A DNA stretch of 64,000 bases, from positions 50,475-114,474 of the forward strand of contig JANOSH010000032.1 in NCBI GenBank assembly GCA_031415695.1, read 5' to 3'. Shown one piece after another: positions 26,378 to 34,741 of this stretch (position 1 is its first letter; every line of letters starts with the position of its first letter). Under the pieces are notes generated by a model, which worked only from the letters and a program-made list of their open reading frames with translations, did not search any database and was not told the DNA's origin. A program made the translations under genes and the position numbers. Origin of the DNA: JANOSH01 sp031415695. GTDB lineage: Bacteria; Actinomycetota; Acidimicrobiia; Acidimicrobiales; Ilumatobacteraceae.

Positions 26378-27535
26378 TCAGCCCTGGGCCGACGAAACAC
26401 CGGCATTTGCCGGGGTCCGAGAGTTGAGGAGGTCGTAGATGGCGTCGAGGCAGCGCGGTGATGCATCGCCGTCCCCATAGGGGCTCACTACGCACGACAT
26501 CTCGGCATACGCAGCGGGATCGGTCAGAAGCCGTTCAACTTCCGAGACGATGAGGTCCCGGTCTGTGCCAACGAGGCGGGCGGCTCCCGCGTCGACGGCC
26601 TCTGGTCGCTCGGTGTTGTCTCGAAGGACCAGCACAGGAATGCCGAGGCTTGGTGCCTCCTCCTGCACGCCACCGCTATCGGTGACGACGATGGTGGCAA
26701 GGCTCAACAAGCGTGAGAAGTCTGCGTAGCCGAGCGGTTCGATGACGACGATGTTCGAAACACCATGCAGTAAGGGCATCATCGTGTCTCGCACCAGTGG
26801 ATTTCGGTGGATGGGGAAAACAATGACGATGTCAGGATGACGACGCGCTAGTTCGGTCAACGCCTCGCCAACAAGCGCCAAGGGCTCACCCCACGATTCG
26901 CGCCGATGGGCGGTTACCAAGATGATCCTGCGAGTCTCGGATTCAATCCAATGCAACTCGCTGCTTTCCCATCTCGTCACCCTGCCTACCACGCGATGCA
27001 ATGCGTCGATAACGGTGTTGCCGGTCACACGAATGTCAGCCTGAGACACACCCTCCAACAAGAGGTTCTGCTCGGAGCCCGCTGTCGGGCACAGATGCAA
27101 CGCCGCGAGTGGAGCAATGGCCCGGCGATTCATTTCCTCGGGGAACGGTGACCTCATGTCTCCGCTGCGAAGTCCGGCCTCTACGTGGACAACGGGAATG
27201 TTCTGGTAGAACGCAGCGAGGGCTCCGATATAGGCAGACGTTGTGTCGCCTTGGACAACGACGCAATCGGGTTGATGCCGACGCAACATAGCGGTGAGTT
27301 CTCGAAGTAATACCGCGGTCATGCTGGCCAAATCGGGAGCTTCAGCCCGATCGATCTTCAATTCTTCGTCAACTCGCAACGAGAAGACCTCGAGCACTTG
27401 GTCAACCATCTCTCGATGTTGGCCTGTAGTGACCAGAATAGGCTCAAATCGTGGATCTAGATCGGCACTTTCAACGAGAGGTGCCAGTTTTATCGCCTCT
27501 GGACGAGTGCCTACGACAAATAATATCCGTGCCAA
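26378..27535 (-). CDS. wecB: UDP-N-acetylglucosamine 2-epimerase (non-hydrolysing)
   Basis: A 385-aa WecB/MnaA-type epimerase that interconverts UDP-GlcNAc and UDP-ManNAc. Motifs are ILFVVGTRPEAIKLAPL, VTTGQHREMVDQVLE, VVQGDTTSAYIGALAAFY, VEAGLRSGDMRSPFPEEMNR and TDSGGVQEEAPSLGIPVLVL. All are in the right order and the protein is full length. A longer frame exists to 27619, but the conserved N-terminus starts at a TTG at 27535 preceded by AGAGGA with 8 nt spacing. First gene of the cassette, so it likely supplies the activated ManNAc for the GT2 synthase. Confidence 0.93.
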   Translation of the reverse strand: MARILFVVGTRPEAIKLAPLVESADLDPRFEPILVTTGQHREMVDQVLEVFSLRVDEELKIDRAEAPDLASMTAVLLRELTAMLRRHQPDCVVVQGDTTSAYIGALAAFYQNIPVVHVEAGLRSGDMRSPFPEEMNRRAIAPLAALHLCPTAGSEQNLLLEGVSQADIRVTGNTVIDALHRVVGRVTRWESSELHWIESETRRIILVTAHRRESWGEPLALVGEALTELARRHPDIVIVFPIHRNPLVRDTMMPLLHGVSNIVVIEPLGYADFSRLLSLATIVVTDSGGVQEEAPSLGIPVLVLRDNTERPEAVDAGAARLVGTDRDLIVSEVERLLTDPAAYAEMSCVVSPYGDGDASPRCLDAIYDLLNSRTPANAGVSSAQG

Positions 27536-27578
27536 TTTGAGGTTCCTCTGCGAGAACTGTGGAGTAATTGTTGAATCC

Positions 27579-27590
27579 GTCGCTAGCGAC
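27579..27590. promoter_or_regulatory. 12-bp perfect palindrome, candidate operator for polysaccharide operon
   Basis: GTCGCTAGCGAC is a perfect 12-bp inverted repeat in the yebC-wecB gap. It begins about 10 nt downstream of a candidate -10 element and lies 43 nt before the wecB start. That position fits a repressor operator. No binding protein is encoded nearby. Confidence 0.4.
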
Positions 27591-27599
27591 CTGATGATC

Positions 27600-27630
27600 A
27601 ATCTAGACGGCAAATCCACAGCACAGTCAA
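27600..27630 (-). promoter_or_regulatory. Candidate sigma-A-type promoter of wecB operon
   Basis: Reading the minus strand, TTGACT (27630-27625) is followed after 19 nt by TAGATT (27605-27600), which fits -35 and -10 hexamers with a slightly long spacer. Transcription would start near 27593 and run into wecB. The rest of the 219-nt gap between yebC and wecB holds the palindrome and nothing else I can name; I saw no clear terminator for yebC. Confidence 0.4.
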
Positions 27631-27754
27631 CGACCTAATGGACCATTATCCAACGGGTGCGACTAATTTCAAGAGAGGCTCAAGGAACGTCAGGCATTAT
27701 ACCCGGATGGACCACGATCAGCAGTAGCGGCACCCCTCCTTGTGTCATTTGTTG

Positions 27755-28501
27755 CTAATCGAGCAGGTCCATAACACTCTCGGAAATGTCAAAGTTTGCA
27801 TAGACGTCTTGAACATCGTCGTTGTCTTCCAGAGCATCCATCACCTTGAGTACCTTCTGAGCATCGCTGGCGTCGGTGATATCGATGACGGTTGACGACA
27901 CCATCGTCGACTCGGCACTCACCACTGCGATGCCAGCAGCTTCAATGGCGTCTTTGACGGTCCAGACATTGGATGGCAGCGAAGTGACTTTCCAGGCATC
28001 ACCATCTCGGGCGACATCGTCGGCACCAGCGTCTAACGCTGCAAGCACCAAGGTGTCTTCGTCGACACCACCGTCGACATAGATGACACCCTTACGGCTG
28101 AACTGCCACGACACCGCGCCCGGCTCGGCCATGGCGCCGCCCAACTTGGAAAAAACGGCACGAATATCAGAGCCCGTACGATTGCGATTGTCGGTAAGAA
28201 CATCAATCAATAGCCCCACACCGCCCGGCGCGTACCCCTCGTACGTGATGGCCTCGTAGTTTGCGCCGCCATTGTCGCCAGTACCACGCTTGATGGCACG
28301 GTCGATAGCGTCATTGGTCATCTGGGCTTGCTTGGCTTTCAACACCATCGTACGCAGACTGGCGTTGGACGACGCGTCGCCGCCACCCTCTCGGGCTGCA
28401 ACCTCAATCTGGCGTGCCAGTTTGGCGAACACCTTGGCGCGAGTCTTGTCAACCGCCGCCTTCTTGTGTTTTATCGTTGCCCATTTCGAGTGTCCGGACA
28501 T
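27755..28501 (-). CDS. yebC: YebC/PmpR-family protein (transcription or translation regulator)
   Basis: A 248-aa YebC-family protein. It has the N-terminal signature SGHSKWATIKHKKAAVDKTR followed by LARQIEVAAREGG, then AIKRGTGDNGGANYEAITYE and EPGAVSWQFSRKG. It is full length. Family members have been described as DNA-binding regulators and, more recently, as factors relieving ribosome stalling at proline stretches. It starts 3 nt after pdxT. In many actinobacteria yebC is followed directly by ruvC; here an 8-kb polysaccharide cassette separates them. Confidence 0.95.
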   Translation of the reverse strand: MSGHSKWATIKHKKAAVDKTRAKVFAKLARQIEVAAREGGGDASSNASLRTMVLKAKQAQMTNDAIDRAIKRGTGDNGGANYEAITYEGYAPGGVGLLIDVLTDNRNRTGSDIRAVFSKLGGAMAEPGAVSWQFSRKGVIYVDGGVDEDTLVLAALDAGADDVARDGDAWKVTSLPSNVWTVKDAIEAAGIAVVSAESTMVSSTVIDITDASDAQKVLKVMDALEDNDDVQDVYANFDISESVMDLLD

Positions 28502-28504
28502 TGA

Positions 28505-29089
28505 TTACAGCCTTTCGATGAGGGTAAGAAAATATTGGTGTAACCGAGGGTCGGTGGTCAGTTCCGGATGGAACACTGCCGCGAGCAGCGGCCCCGATCG
28601 AATCAGCGCTGGGTGGCCATCGAACGTTGCGAGAATGTCGACACCGGCATCGACAGACTCGACTCGGGGTGCACGAATAAAGACCAGGGGAAATGGGTCG
28701 GTCCCCAACGCAGCAATATCAAGAGCGCCTTCAAAACTCTCGATCTGACGGCCATAACCATTTCGACGTACCGCAATAGGCAGCACCCCGAACGAGCGTT
28801 GATCGGCGCGGCCGTCAAGTACGTCCCGGGCTAAGAGGATCATTCCTGCGCACGTTCCAAATGCCGGCATTCCCGCACGAAGGCGGTCGTTGAGCGGATC
28901 GAACAGGCCGCTCGCCACTAGCATCTTCGACATCGTGGTGGATTCACCACCGGGCAGGACCAGAGCATCGACACTAGCTAGTTGCTCGATCGTGCGGACC
29001 TCGACAGTTGAAACACCAAGGTCACGCAACATCGTGTTATGAGCGCCAAACGCTCCTTGCAGAGCCAAAACGCCAACCGTTGGATTCAC
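28505..29089 (-). CDS. pdxT: Pyridoxal 5'-phosphate synthase glutaminase subunit PdxT
   Basis: A 194-aa class I glutamine amidotransferase that feeds ammonia to PdxS for PLP synthesis. Motifs are GVLALQGAFGAHNTML, LPGGESTTMSKML, the nucleophile Cys in GTCAGMILLA and the His-Glu pair in FHPEL. An ATG at 29104 gives a longer version, but the GTG at 29089 is preceded by GAGG with 7 nt spacing and begins the standard N-terminus, so it is preferred. Downstream of pdxS by 33 nt. Confidence 0.94.
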   Translation of the reverse strand: MNPTVGVLALQGAFGAHNTMLRDLGVSTVEVRTIEQLASVDALVLPGGESTTMSKMLVASGLFDPLNDRLRAGMPAFGTCAGMILLARDVLDGRADQRSFGVLPIAVRRNGYGRQIESFEGALDIAALGTDPFPLVFIRAPRVESVDAGVDILATFDGHPALIRSGPLLAAVFHPELTTDPRLHQYFLTLIERL

Positions 29090-29122
29090 CTGGAGGCCTC
29101 GCATTCATGATGGCTAGGCCGG

Positions 29123-30022
29123 CTACTGGCCGCGATCGGCGTAACGAACGTTGAGCTCGTCCATACCAATACCGGTCATCGGAGCGCCAAGGCCACGGCT
29201 GACCTTGGCCAAAATATGTGCATCATTGAAATGCGTAGTGGCTTCAACAATGGCTTTGGCTCGCGAGACGGGATCGTCGCTCTTGAAGATGCCCGAACCC
29301 ACAAAAACCGACTGCGCACCAAGCTGCATAGCTAGAGCCGCGTCGGCGGGTGTAGCGATGCCGCCGGCGCAAAACAGCGGCACAGGAAGGACCCCGGTCT
29401 CGGCCAGTTCTTGCACCAGGGACAACGGCGCTTGCAACTTTTTGGCCCATTCGAACAACTCGACCGAATCGGCCTGTGTGATGCGGCGAATGTCGCCCAA
29501 AATGGACCGCAAATGCCGAACGGCCTCGATGATATTGCCTGTTCCGGCCTCACCCTTGGAGCGAATCATGCACGCTCCCTCGGAGATTCGCCGTAACGCC
29601 TCGCCCAAGTTGGTAGCACCGCACACAAACGGCACGGTGAACTTCCACTTGTCGATGTGGTGGGTCTCGTCGGCTGGGCTCAAGACTTCGCTCTCGTCGA
29701 CAAAGTCGACTCCCAGCGCCTCGAGAATTTGTGCCTCGACAAAGTGGCCGATGCGAGCCTTCGCCATGACCGGAATGGTGACTTCGGCCTGAATACCCTC
29801 GATCATGTCGGGGTCGCTCATTCGAGCAACACCACCCTGCACCCGTATGTCGGCCGGTACTCGTTCGAGCGCCATAACCGCAACGGCCCCCGCATCCTCG
29901 GCAATGCGAGCCTGTGACGGTGTAACGACGTCCATAATGACGCCGCCCTTGAGCATTTCGGCTAGGCCACGCTTTACGAGCGGGGTGCCTGTAATTCGGG
30001 TAGTCGACGAAGAATCAGCCAT
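29123..30022 (-). CDS. pdxS: Pyridoxal 5'-phosphate synthase lyase subunit PdxS
   Basis: A 299-aa TIM-barrel PLP synthase that builds PLP from ribose 5-phosphate, glyceraldehyde 3-phosphate and ammonia. It shows MLKGGVIMDVV, VAVMALERVPADIR and PVMAKARIGHFVEAQILEA with a catalytic Lys. VDFVDESEVLSPADE, the phosphate-binding CGATNLGEALRRI and GEAGTGNIIEAVRHLR follow. Highly conserved throughout. Forms the usual pdxST pair. Confidence 0.97.
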   Translation of the reverse strand: MADSSSTTRITGTPLVKRGLAEMLKGGVIMDVVTPSQARIAEDAGAVAVMALERVPADIRVQGGVARMSDPDMIEGIQAEVTIPVMAKARIGHFVEAQILEALGVDFVDESEVLSPADETHHIDKWKFTVPFVCGATNLGEALRRISEGACMIRSKGEAGTGNIIEAVRHLRSILGDIRRITQADSVELFEWAKKLQAPLSLVQELAETGVLPVPLFCAGGIATPADAALAMQLGAQSVFVGSGIFKSDDPVSRAKAIVEATTHFNDAHILAKVSRGLGAPMTGIGMDELNVRYADRGQ

Positions 30023-30071
30023 ACGCTCCAGTGTATTGCCCGGAGTGTCTGAATGCCCGTTGACTTTCGAC

Positions 30072-31166
30072 TTAGCCCAGGATTGTGACGTCAGCGGCCG
30101 ATCGTGGCAGCTCGACCCACGTCGAGCCGGGCGTCAACACAATTACTTTACCCGCTTCGTCCCTAAGCTCGGCGGGCTTCTTGGCATCGGGCCGATTCCA
30201 CGTACCTTTCACCAACCGACCAGCGGTCAGCACCCAGGCTTCACCCCGGCCAATCGTCACGGCCTCAGGGGAATTGGGATCAGCCGGGCTCCGCCGATAC
30301 TCGGTCACGAGGACGACCACGTTGGCCGGGGCTATCTGCGTGCCCGAGGGAGACTTGTGGTCGTACCCATATTGACTGCGACCCCATGCCGTGCCGTTCC
30401 AGAGGTACTGCACTTGAGTACCGTCCATTTTGAGATTTACGGTGAGGGGCATCGCCTGACCTGCAGTCTCGACAGCGCCCGCAGGACGATACGAAAACAG
30501 GGGCGCTACCGGAGTCTGGCTGCCCGAGAGCGTGGCATAGGCCTCGGCGGGCTTGGCGAACAGGTTGTGAGGTGCGGGCCGTTCGTTCGAGCGAAAATAG
30601 ATGGCATTGGCTCCGTTGAAGGTTTCGCGACCCACATCGTTGATGTCGGCTTTCTGCATTGCCCCAACGACCCCGTTGTTGCCACCGCTCCACGCCAAGA
30701 GCGGCCGCGCCAATTGGGCGATGATATCGATATCGCTCGTGCGGGCCGAGCGAATAGGCCCGACGCTCTCAGGAATGCGCGATTGAAACACGGCGGCAAA
30801 CCGAGTGATTCCCTCGATAATCTCTTCGAACACAACGTCGGCCTGGTCGAGACCGACTTGGGGCTGGACGCCTACCTCGCTCGAGTTGTCGATCTTCACA
30901 ACCAATGCGGGACGATTTCGCTCGAGCTCGTTGGATGCCGCCAAACCCGTCAGGGCAAAAGTTGGTGCGGGTCGAGCCGTGGTGCTCGTAGCGGCGGCAG
31001 TAGTCGCTGACGTGCTCGTCGCGGCAAGCGTTGTGCTCGTTGACGTCGTCGTTGCGACCGCCGTCGTGGATGCCACGGTGGTCGCTGGCACCGAGGTGCT
31101 GCCCGAGCAACCACTCGCCACCAATAGCGCGGCTGACGCGACAAAACAGATGTGCTTCACATGCAT
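30072..31166 (-). CDS. DUF3048 (YerB-like) lipoprotein
   Basis: A 364-aa predicted lipoprotein with a signal ending in the lipobox ASGC (Cys20). A Thr/Ala/Ser-rich linker (residues about 22-70) is followed by the DUF3048 domain: RPALVVKIDNSSEVGVQPQ, ADVVFEEIIEGITRFAAVFQ and VGPIRSARTSDI. This is the layout of Bacillus YerB. No biochemical function is established; extracellular, cell-envelope location is likely. It starts 3 nt downstream of htpX and ends 49 nt before pdxS. Confidence 0.88.
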   Translation of the reverse strand: MHVKHICFVASAALLVASGCSGSTSVPATTVASTTAVATTTSTSTTLAATSTSATTAAATSTTARPAPTFALTGLAASNELERNRPALVVKIDNSSEVGVQPQVGLDQADVVFEEIIEGITRFAAVFQSRIPESVGPIRSARTSDIDIIAQLARPLLAWSGGNNGVVGAMQKADINDVGRETFNGANAIYFRSNERPAPHNLFAKPAEAYATLSGSQTPVAPLFSYRPAGAVETAGQAMPLTVNLKMDGTQVQYLWNGTAWGRSQYGYDHKSPSGTQIAPANVVVLVTEYRRSPADPNSPEAVTIGRGEAWVLTAGRLVKGTWNRPDAKKPAELRDEAGKVIVLTPGSTWVELPRSAADVTILG

Positions 31167-31169
31167 GAT

Positions 31170-32075
31170 CTAGAGCTCCTCGAGTAGGGCAATTCGCTCG
31201 GTGAGCGGCGGATGGGTATCGAATAGGCGGTTCAGGCCACTGAGGCGGCCTTCGGACTCACTGCGAGCGACTGGCTGCTCGATCCACATATGGGCGGTAG
31301 CCCGAGACGCAGAATGGGTAACGGTGCAGTCGGCATTGAGCTTATGCAACGCCGAGATAAGCCCCGGCGGATAGCGGGTGAGTTGTACCGCCGAAACGTC
31401 GGCAAGAGTTTCGCGGCGACGTGATAACGCCAACTGAAACATCTTGGCGACAAGCGGGGCAACGAGCAACAACGCGAAACCGACAAATGCCAGCGGGTTG
31501 TTTCGATCGTCATGGTCACCGGATCGAGCAGACCGGCCGCCGTTCCACCAGCTGAGGCGAATAACGGTGTCGGCAATAAGGGTGATGCTGCCCAGCAGAA
31601 CGACAGCAACAGTCGACACCAGAATGTCGTAGTTACGGATGTGCGACAGCTCGTGTGCAACGACCCCTTCAAGCTCAACACGATCCATCATGTCGAGCAG
31701 CCCGGTCGTTACAGCAATAGCGGCATGTTGAGGGTTCCGTCCGGTAGCGAAAGCATTGGGTGCCGGGTCGGTAATGACGTACACACCGGGTTTCGGAAGC
31801 CCGGCCGCGATGCACAAGCCGTCGACCAGGTTATGCAGCCGCTGGTACGTGACTTCGTCGGCGGGTACGGCACGGCTGACCCGCAACGCGATCTTGTCCG
31901 AGAACCAATATGACCCTGCGGCCAGAGCAGCCGACACCACCAGAGCCACCCCTACACCGGCCGGCCCGTACCCAACAATCCATCCGAGCGCAGCACCGAC
32001 CAGCACGACGAGCGCGACAAAACCCATGATGAGCAACACGGAACGGCGTTTATTTGCGGAAATTTGTTCGTACAC
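31170..32075 (-). CDS. htpX: Membrane zinc metalloprotease HtpX
   Basis: A 301-aa M48 membrane protease for quality control of membrane proteins. Two N-terminal membrane helices are followed by the zinc motif HELSH (His141, Glu142, His145). A further hydrophobic pair and SRRRETLADVSAVQLTRYP, carrying the third zinc ligand Glu, come next. The C-terminus holds THPPLTERIALL. Downstream of lemA by 18 nt; lemA-htpX pairs are common. Confidence 0.95.
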   Translation of the reverse strand: MYEQISANKRRSVLLIMGFVALVVLVGAALGWIVGYGPAGVGVALVVSAALAAGSYWFSDKIALRVSRAVPADEVTYQRLHNLVDGLCIAAGLPKPGVYVITDPAPNAFATGRNPQHAAIAVTTGLLDMMDRVELEGVVAHELSHIRNYDILVSTVAVVLLGSITLIADTVIRLSWWNGGRSARSGDHDDRNNPLAFVGFALLLVAPLVAKMFQLALSRRRETLADVSAVQLTRYPPGLISALHKLNADCTVTHSASRATAHMWIEQPVARSESEGRLSGLNRLFDTHPPLTERIALLEEL

Positions 32076-32093
32076 GAAAACGAAGCGACGCGG

Positions 32094-32651
32094 TTAGAAC
32101 TGAACCTTGGGCACCTCTCGTGCACCAGGCTCCGCCTCGAAGTATTCGCGCTTGAGAAACTTACCGATACTGGCGATGAACGACGACGGAAACGTCTCGA
32201 TTTTGGTGTTGTACTTCATAACCGTGTCGTTATAGAACTGCCGGGCATACGCCACCTTACCTTCAGTGGCCGACAGCTCCTCTTGAAGCGCCAAGAAGTT
32301 GGTATTCGCCTTCAAGTCCGGATAGCTCTCCGACAGGGCGAAAAGCTGGCGAAGTGCGCCCGTGAGCTGGGTATCGGCCACCCCCGCGGCGACAGGACCT
32401 TGGCCAAGTGACGTTGATGCCGCGTTACGCGCCTGCACCACAGCCTCGAGGGTGCCGCGCTCGTGAGCCGCATACCCCTTCACTGTTTCCAACAGGTTCG
32501 GGATGAGATCGATGCGGCGCTTGAGCTGCACATCGATTTGCGACCAGGCATTTTCGACCCGGTTCCGCAATTTTACCAAGCCGTTGAACGCGCCGATCGC
32601 CCACAGAATGGCCACAAGGACCACGGCGAGAAGTATGTAAAGAAGAGTCAC
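32094..32651 (-). CDS. lemA: LemA family protein
   Basis: A 185-aa LemA protein: an N-terminal membrane helix (LLYILLAVVLVAILWAIGAF), then the helical domain beginning GLVKLRNRVENAWSQIDVQ, with RRIDLIPNLLETVKGYA and YPDLKANTNFLALQEELSA. It is complete. Its role is not well defined; genetic linkage with HtpX suggests a membrane-stress function. First of the lemA-htpX pair, 25 nt downstream of the glycosyltransferase. Confidence 0.94.
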   Translation of the reverse strand: MTLLYILLAVVLVAILWAIGAFNGLVKLRNRVENAWSQIDVQLKRRIDLIPNLLETVKGYAAHERGTLEAVVQARNAASTSLGQGPVAAGVADTQLTGALRQLFALSESYPDLKANTNFLALQEELSATEGKVAYARQFYNDTVMKYNTKIETFPSSFIASIGKFLKREYFEAEPGAREVPKVQF

Positions 32652-32676
32652 CTCTACATGATAGGGCGTTGGCCCG

Positions 32677-33825
32677 TTATCGGCGCGTCAACAACCGGCG
32701 CAGCGCACCCGATGAACTCAGACCGCCGATGCGTGTGCGGGCGGGCGACCGACGGGCTTCGTCGTAAATCTCCTCGTAGCGCGAGGCCAGCACCGACATC
32801 GAGAAATGGTTGGCCCGCTGTCGGCCGGCGACCCGCAGGCGCTCGGCCAATTGACGATCGGACAGCACTGCCAACAGTGCGCGGCCGAGCGCCTCGGGGT
32901 CTTCAATGGCAGTCAGCACGGCATCGACATCGTGCGTCGCCACATTTCGATAGCCATCGATGTCACTGGCCACCACAGGACACCCGGCCGCCATTGCCTC
33001 GATCAAAACAACCCCGAAGGACTCGCCCCCCGTCGACGGGGCGCAGTACACCGAAGCGCCAGCCATTCGAGCGATCTTTTCAGCCTCCGGGAGAAATCCC
33101 AACCAATGAAGCCTCGCGTCGCCCGCAAACATTGACGTGAGTCGAGCCGTTTCTGGACCCTGACTACCAATCCACAACTGCACGTCGCTCGGCAGGAACG
33201 CCATAGCTCGCAACAAGGTTTCGAGGCCCTTTCGGGGTTCGTGCCGACCGCAGAAGAAAATGGTGGGCTGATCAACCTTCATGGGCTGGACCGCGTGATA
33301 CCGGACGAGTTCGACACCGTTGTACAGAATTTCGTACTCGCCACCCAGGTATCGCTTCGCCAGTTCCTCGGCGTCGTCGGACACCGCAATCCGCACGTCG
33401 ATTCGATCCGCGAACCAGCGCACGGGCGAGTTGAGCACCCGGTACAGGGTGCTGTCCCCGGCGGCATGAAACGTCGCCACGATAGGTACCGGCTTCACAG
33501 TGAGCGCAGTAAGCGTTGGGCCGGGGGCCAGCGGTTCGTGCAGATGCAAGATGTCGAAATCTTCGTCGCGCAACGCTCGAATTGTCCGCAGCGCTGCGGC
33601 GGGGTCAGGCGCTAGGGGCGCGACAGAACCATTCGCCGAAGCGGGCACCGATGCACCGAGAGGCGTGACAAACAGTTCGGGAGGGGGTCCGTCGCACGGT
33701 GCCAGTACCCGGGCTTCGTGGCCGCGGGCCCGAAGTTCGCGTGCAAGACCAAGCACTTGTGCCTGGACGCCGCCAGGCACTGTGAGGCTGTACGGGCAGA
33801 TCAGGCCGATGCGAATACTGACCAA
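32677..33825 (-). CDS. GT4 glycosyltransferase, PimA-like (phosphatidylinositol alpha-mannosyltransferase family)
   Basis: A 382-aa GT-B glycosyltransferase. The N-terminal part has the acceptor-side glycine motif PYSLTVPGGVQAQVLGLA. The C-terminal nucleotide-sugar domain has FCGRHEPRKGLETLLRAM and the E-x7-E motif within GESFGVVLIEAMAAGCPVVA. This closely follows PimA, which starts PIM synthesis from GDP-mannose; other GT4 activities cannot be excluded. A frame exists to 33942, but the conserved start IRIGLICPYS begins just after a TTG at 33825. No ribosome site is seen, and only 42 nt separate it from the divergent dehydrogenase gene. Confidence 0.85.
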   Translation of the reverse strand: MVSIRIGLICPYSLTVPGGVQAQVLGLARELRARGHEARVLAPCDGPPPELFVTPLGASVPASANGSVAPLAPDPAAALRTIRALRDEDFDILHLHEPLAPGPTLTALTVKPVPIVATFHAAGDSTLYRVLNSPVRWFADRIDVRIAVSDDAEELAKRYLGGEYEILYNGVELVRYHAVQPMKVDQPTIFFCGRHEPRKGLETLLRAMAFLPSDVQLWIGSQGPETARLTSMFAGDARLHWLGFLPEAEKIARMAGASVYCAPSTGGESFGVVLIEAMAAGCPVVASDIDGYRNVATHDVDAVLTAIEDPEALGRALLAVLSDRQLAERLRVAGRQRANHFSMSVLASRYEEIYDEARRSPARTRIGGLSSSGALRRLLTRR

Positions 33826-33867
33826 TGTAGTCGTGTCGGACCCAAAGCTCGCTCTAGCCTCAGCGGA

Positions 33868-34737
33868 ATGACAACAGTTGCCTTCCTCGGCCTGGGCGTC
33901 ATGGGCACACCCATGGCTCGCCATCTTGCTCAAGCCGGACACGAGATCACAGTCTTCAATCGCACGACAGCTACAGCCGACGCATGGGTCTTGGCCAACG
34001 GCGGTACTGCAGCCTCCAGCCCACGGCTTGCCGTAGCCGGTGCCAGCGTCGTATGTATGTGCGTCGGCAACGACGACGACGTGAGGTCGGTCGCACTCGG
34101 CCCCGACGGCGCTCTAGCCGGCATGATGCCGGGTTCCGTCCTGGTCGACCACACAACAGCGTCTGCCGACGTTGCCCGCGAAATGGCAGCAGTGGCGCAG
34201 GGGCTTGGCGTTGGCTTCATCGACGCACCGGTATCGGGCGGTCAGGCCGGTGCCGAAAATGGAGCGCTCACCGTTATGTGCGGCGGAGACCCGGCAGCAT
34301 TCGCTACGGTCGAGCCGATACTTCATGCGTTCGCCCGGGCCGTCACACTCATGGGCCCAAGCGGCGCAGGCCAACTCACCAAAATGGTCAATCAGTTGTG
34401 TATCGCCGGGGCAGTCCAGGGGCTCGCCGAAGGACTGGCATTCGGCATGAAAGCCGGACTCGACATGGATCAAGTCATCGATGTCATCGGGAAGGGGGCG
34501 GCCGGGTCGTGGCAGCTCGATAACCGCGGACGCACCATGGTTCGGGACCAGTTTGAATTCGGCTTTGCCGTCGAATGGATGCGCAAGGACCTCGGCATCT
34601 GCCTCGACGAGGCTCGCCGCCTCGGTGCCCGCCTCCCAGTCGCGGCGTTGGTCGATCAGTTCTACGCCCAGATCGAGAACCGAGGCGGTAAACGCTGGGA
34701 TACCAGCAGCCTCATCCAACCGCTCACGCACGATTAG
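33868..34737 (+). CDS. NAD(P)-dependent beta-hydroxyacid dehydrogenase (3-hydroxyisobutyrate dehydrogenase family)
   Basis: A 289-aa two-domain reductase. The N-terminal Rossmann fold starts VAFLGLGVMGTPMARHLAQ. The substrate motif is FIDAPVSGGQAGAENGALTV. The catalytic Lys lies in GPSGAGQLTKMVNQLC, and the all-helical C-terminal domain is complete. Family members oxidise 3-hydroxyisobutyrate or tartronate semialdehyde, or reduce succinic or glyoxylic semialdehyde; the substrate cannot be told from sequence. The frame is open 50 codons further upstream, but the ATG at 33868 matches the Rossmann start. Followed after 4 nt by the DUF4032 gene. Confidence 0.9.
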   Translation: MTTVAFLGLGVMGTPMARHLAQAGHEITVFNRTTATADAWVLANGGTAASSPRLAVAGASVVCMCVGNDDDVRSVALGPDGALAGMMPGSVLVDHTTASADVAREMAAVAQGLGVGFIDAPVSGGQAGAENGALTVMCGGDPAAFATVEPILHAFARAVTLMGPSGAGQLTKMVNQLCIAGAVQGLAEGLAFGMKAGLDMDQVIDVIGKGAAGSWQLDNRGRTMVRDQFEFGFAVEWMRKDLGICLDEARRLGARLPVAALVDQFYAQIENRGGKRWDTSSLIQPLTHD

Positions 34738-34741
34738 CCCA

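Noticed and set aside
19772..27535. Identification of the cassette as a pgaABCD or pel locus
   Set aside because: No porin, no fused deacetylase-glycosidase and no PelF/PelG; gene content fits the DUF2334/GT2 loci better.
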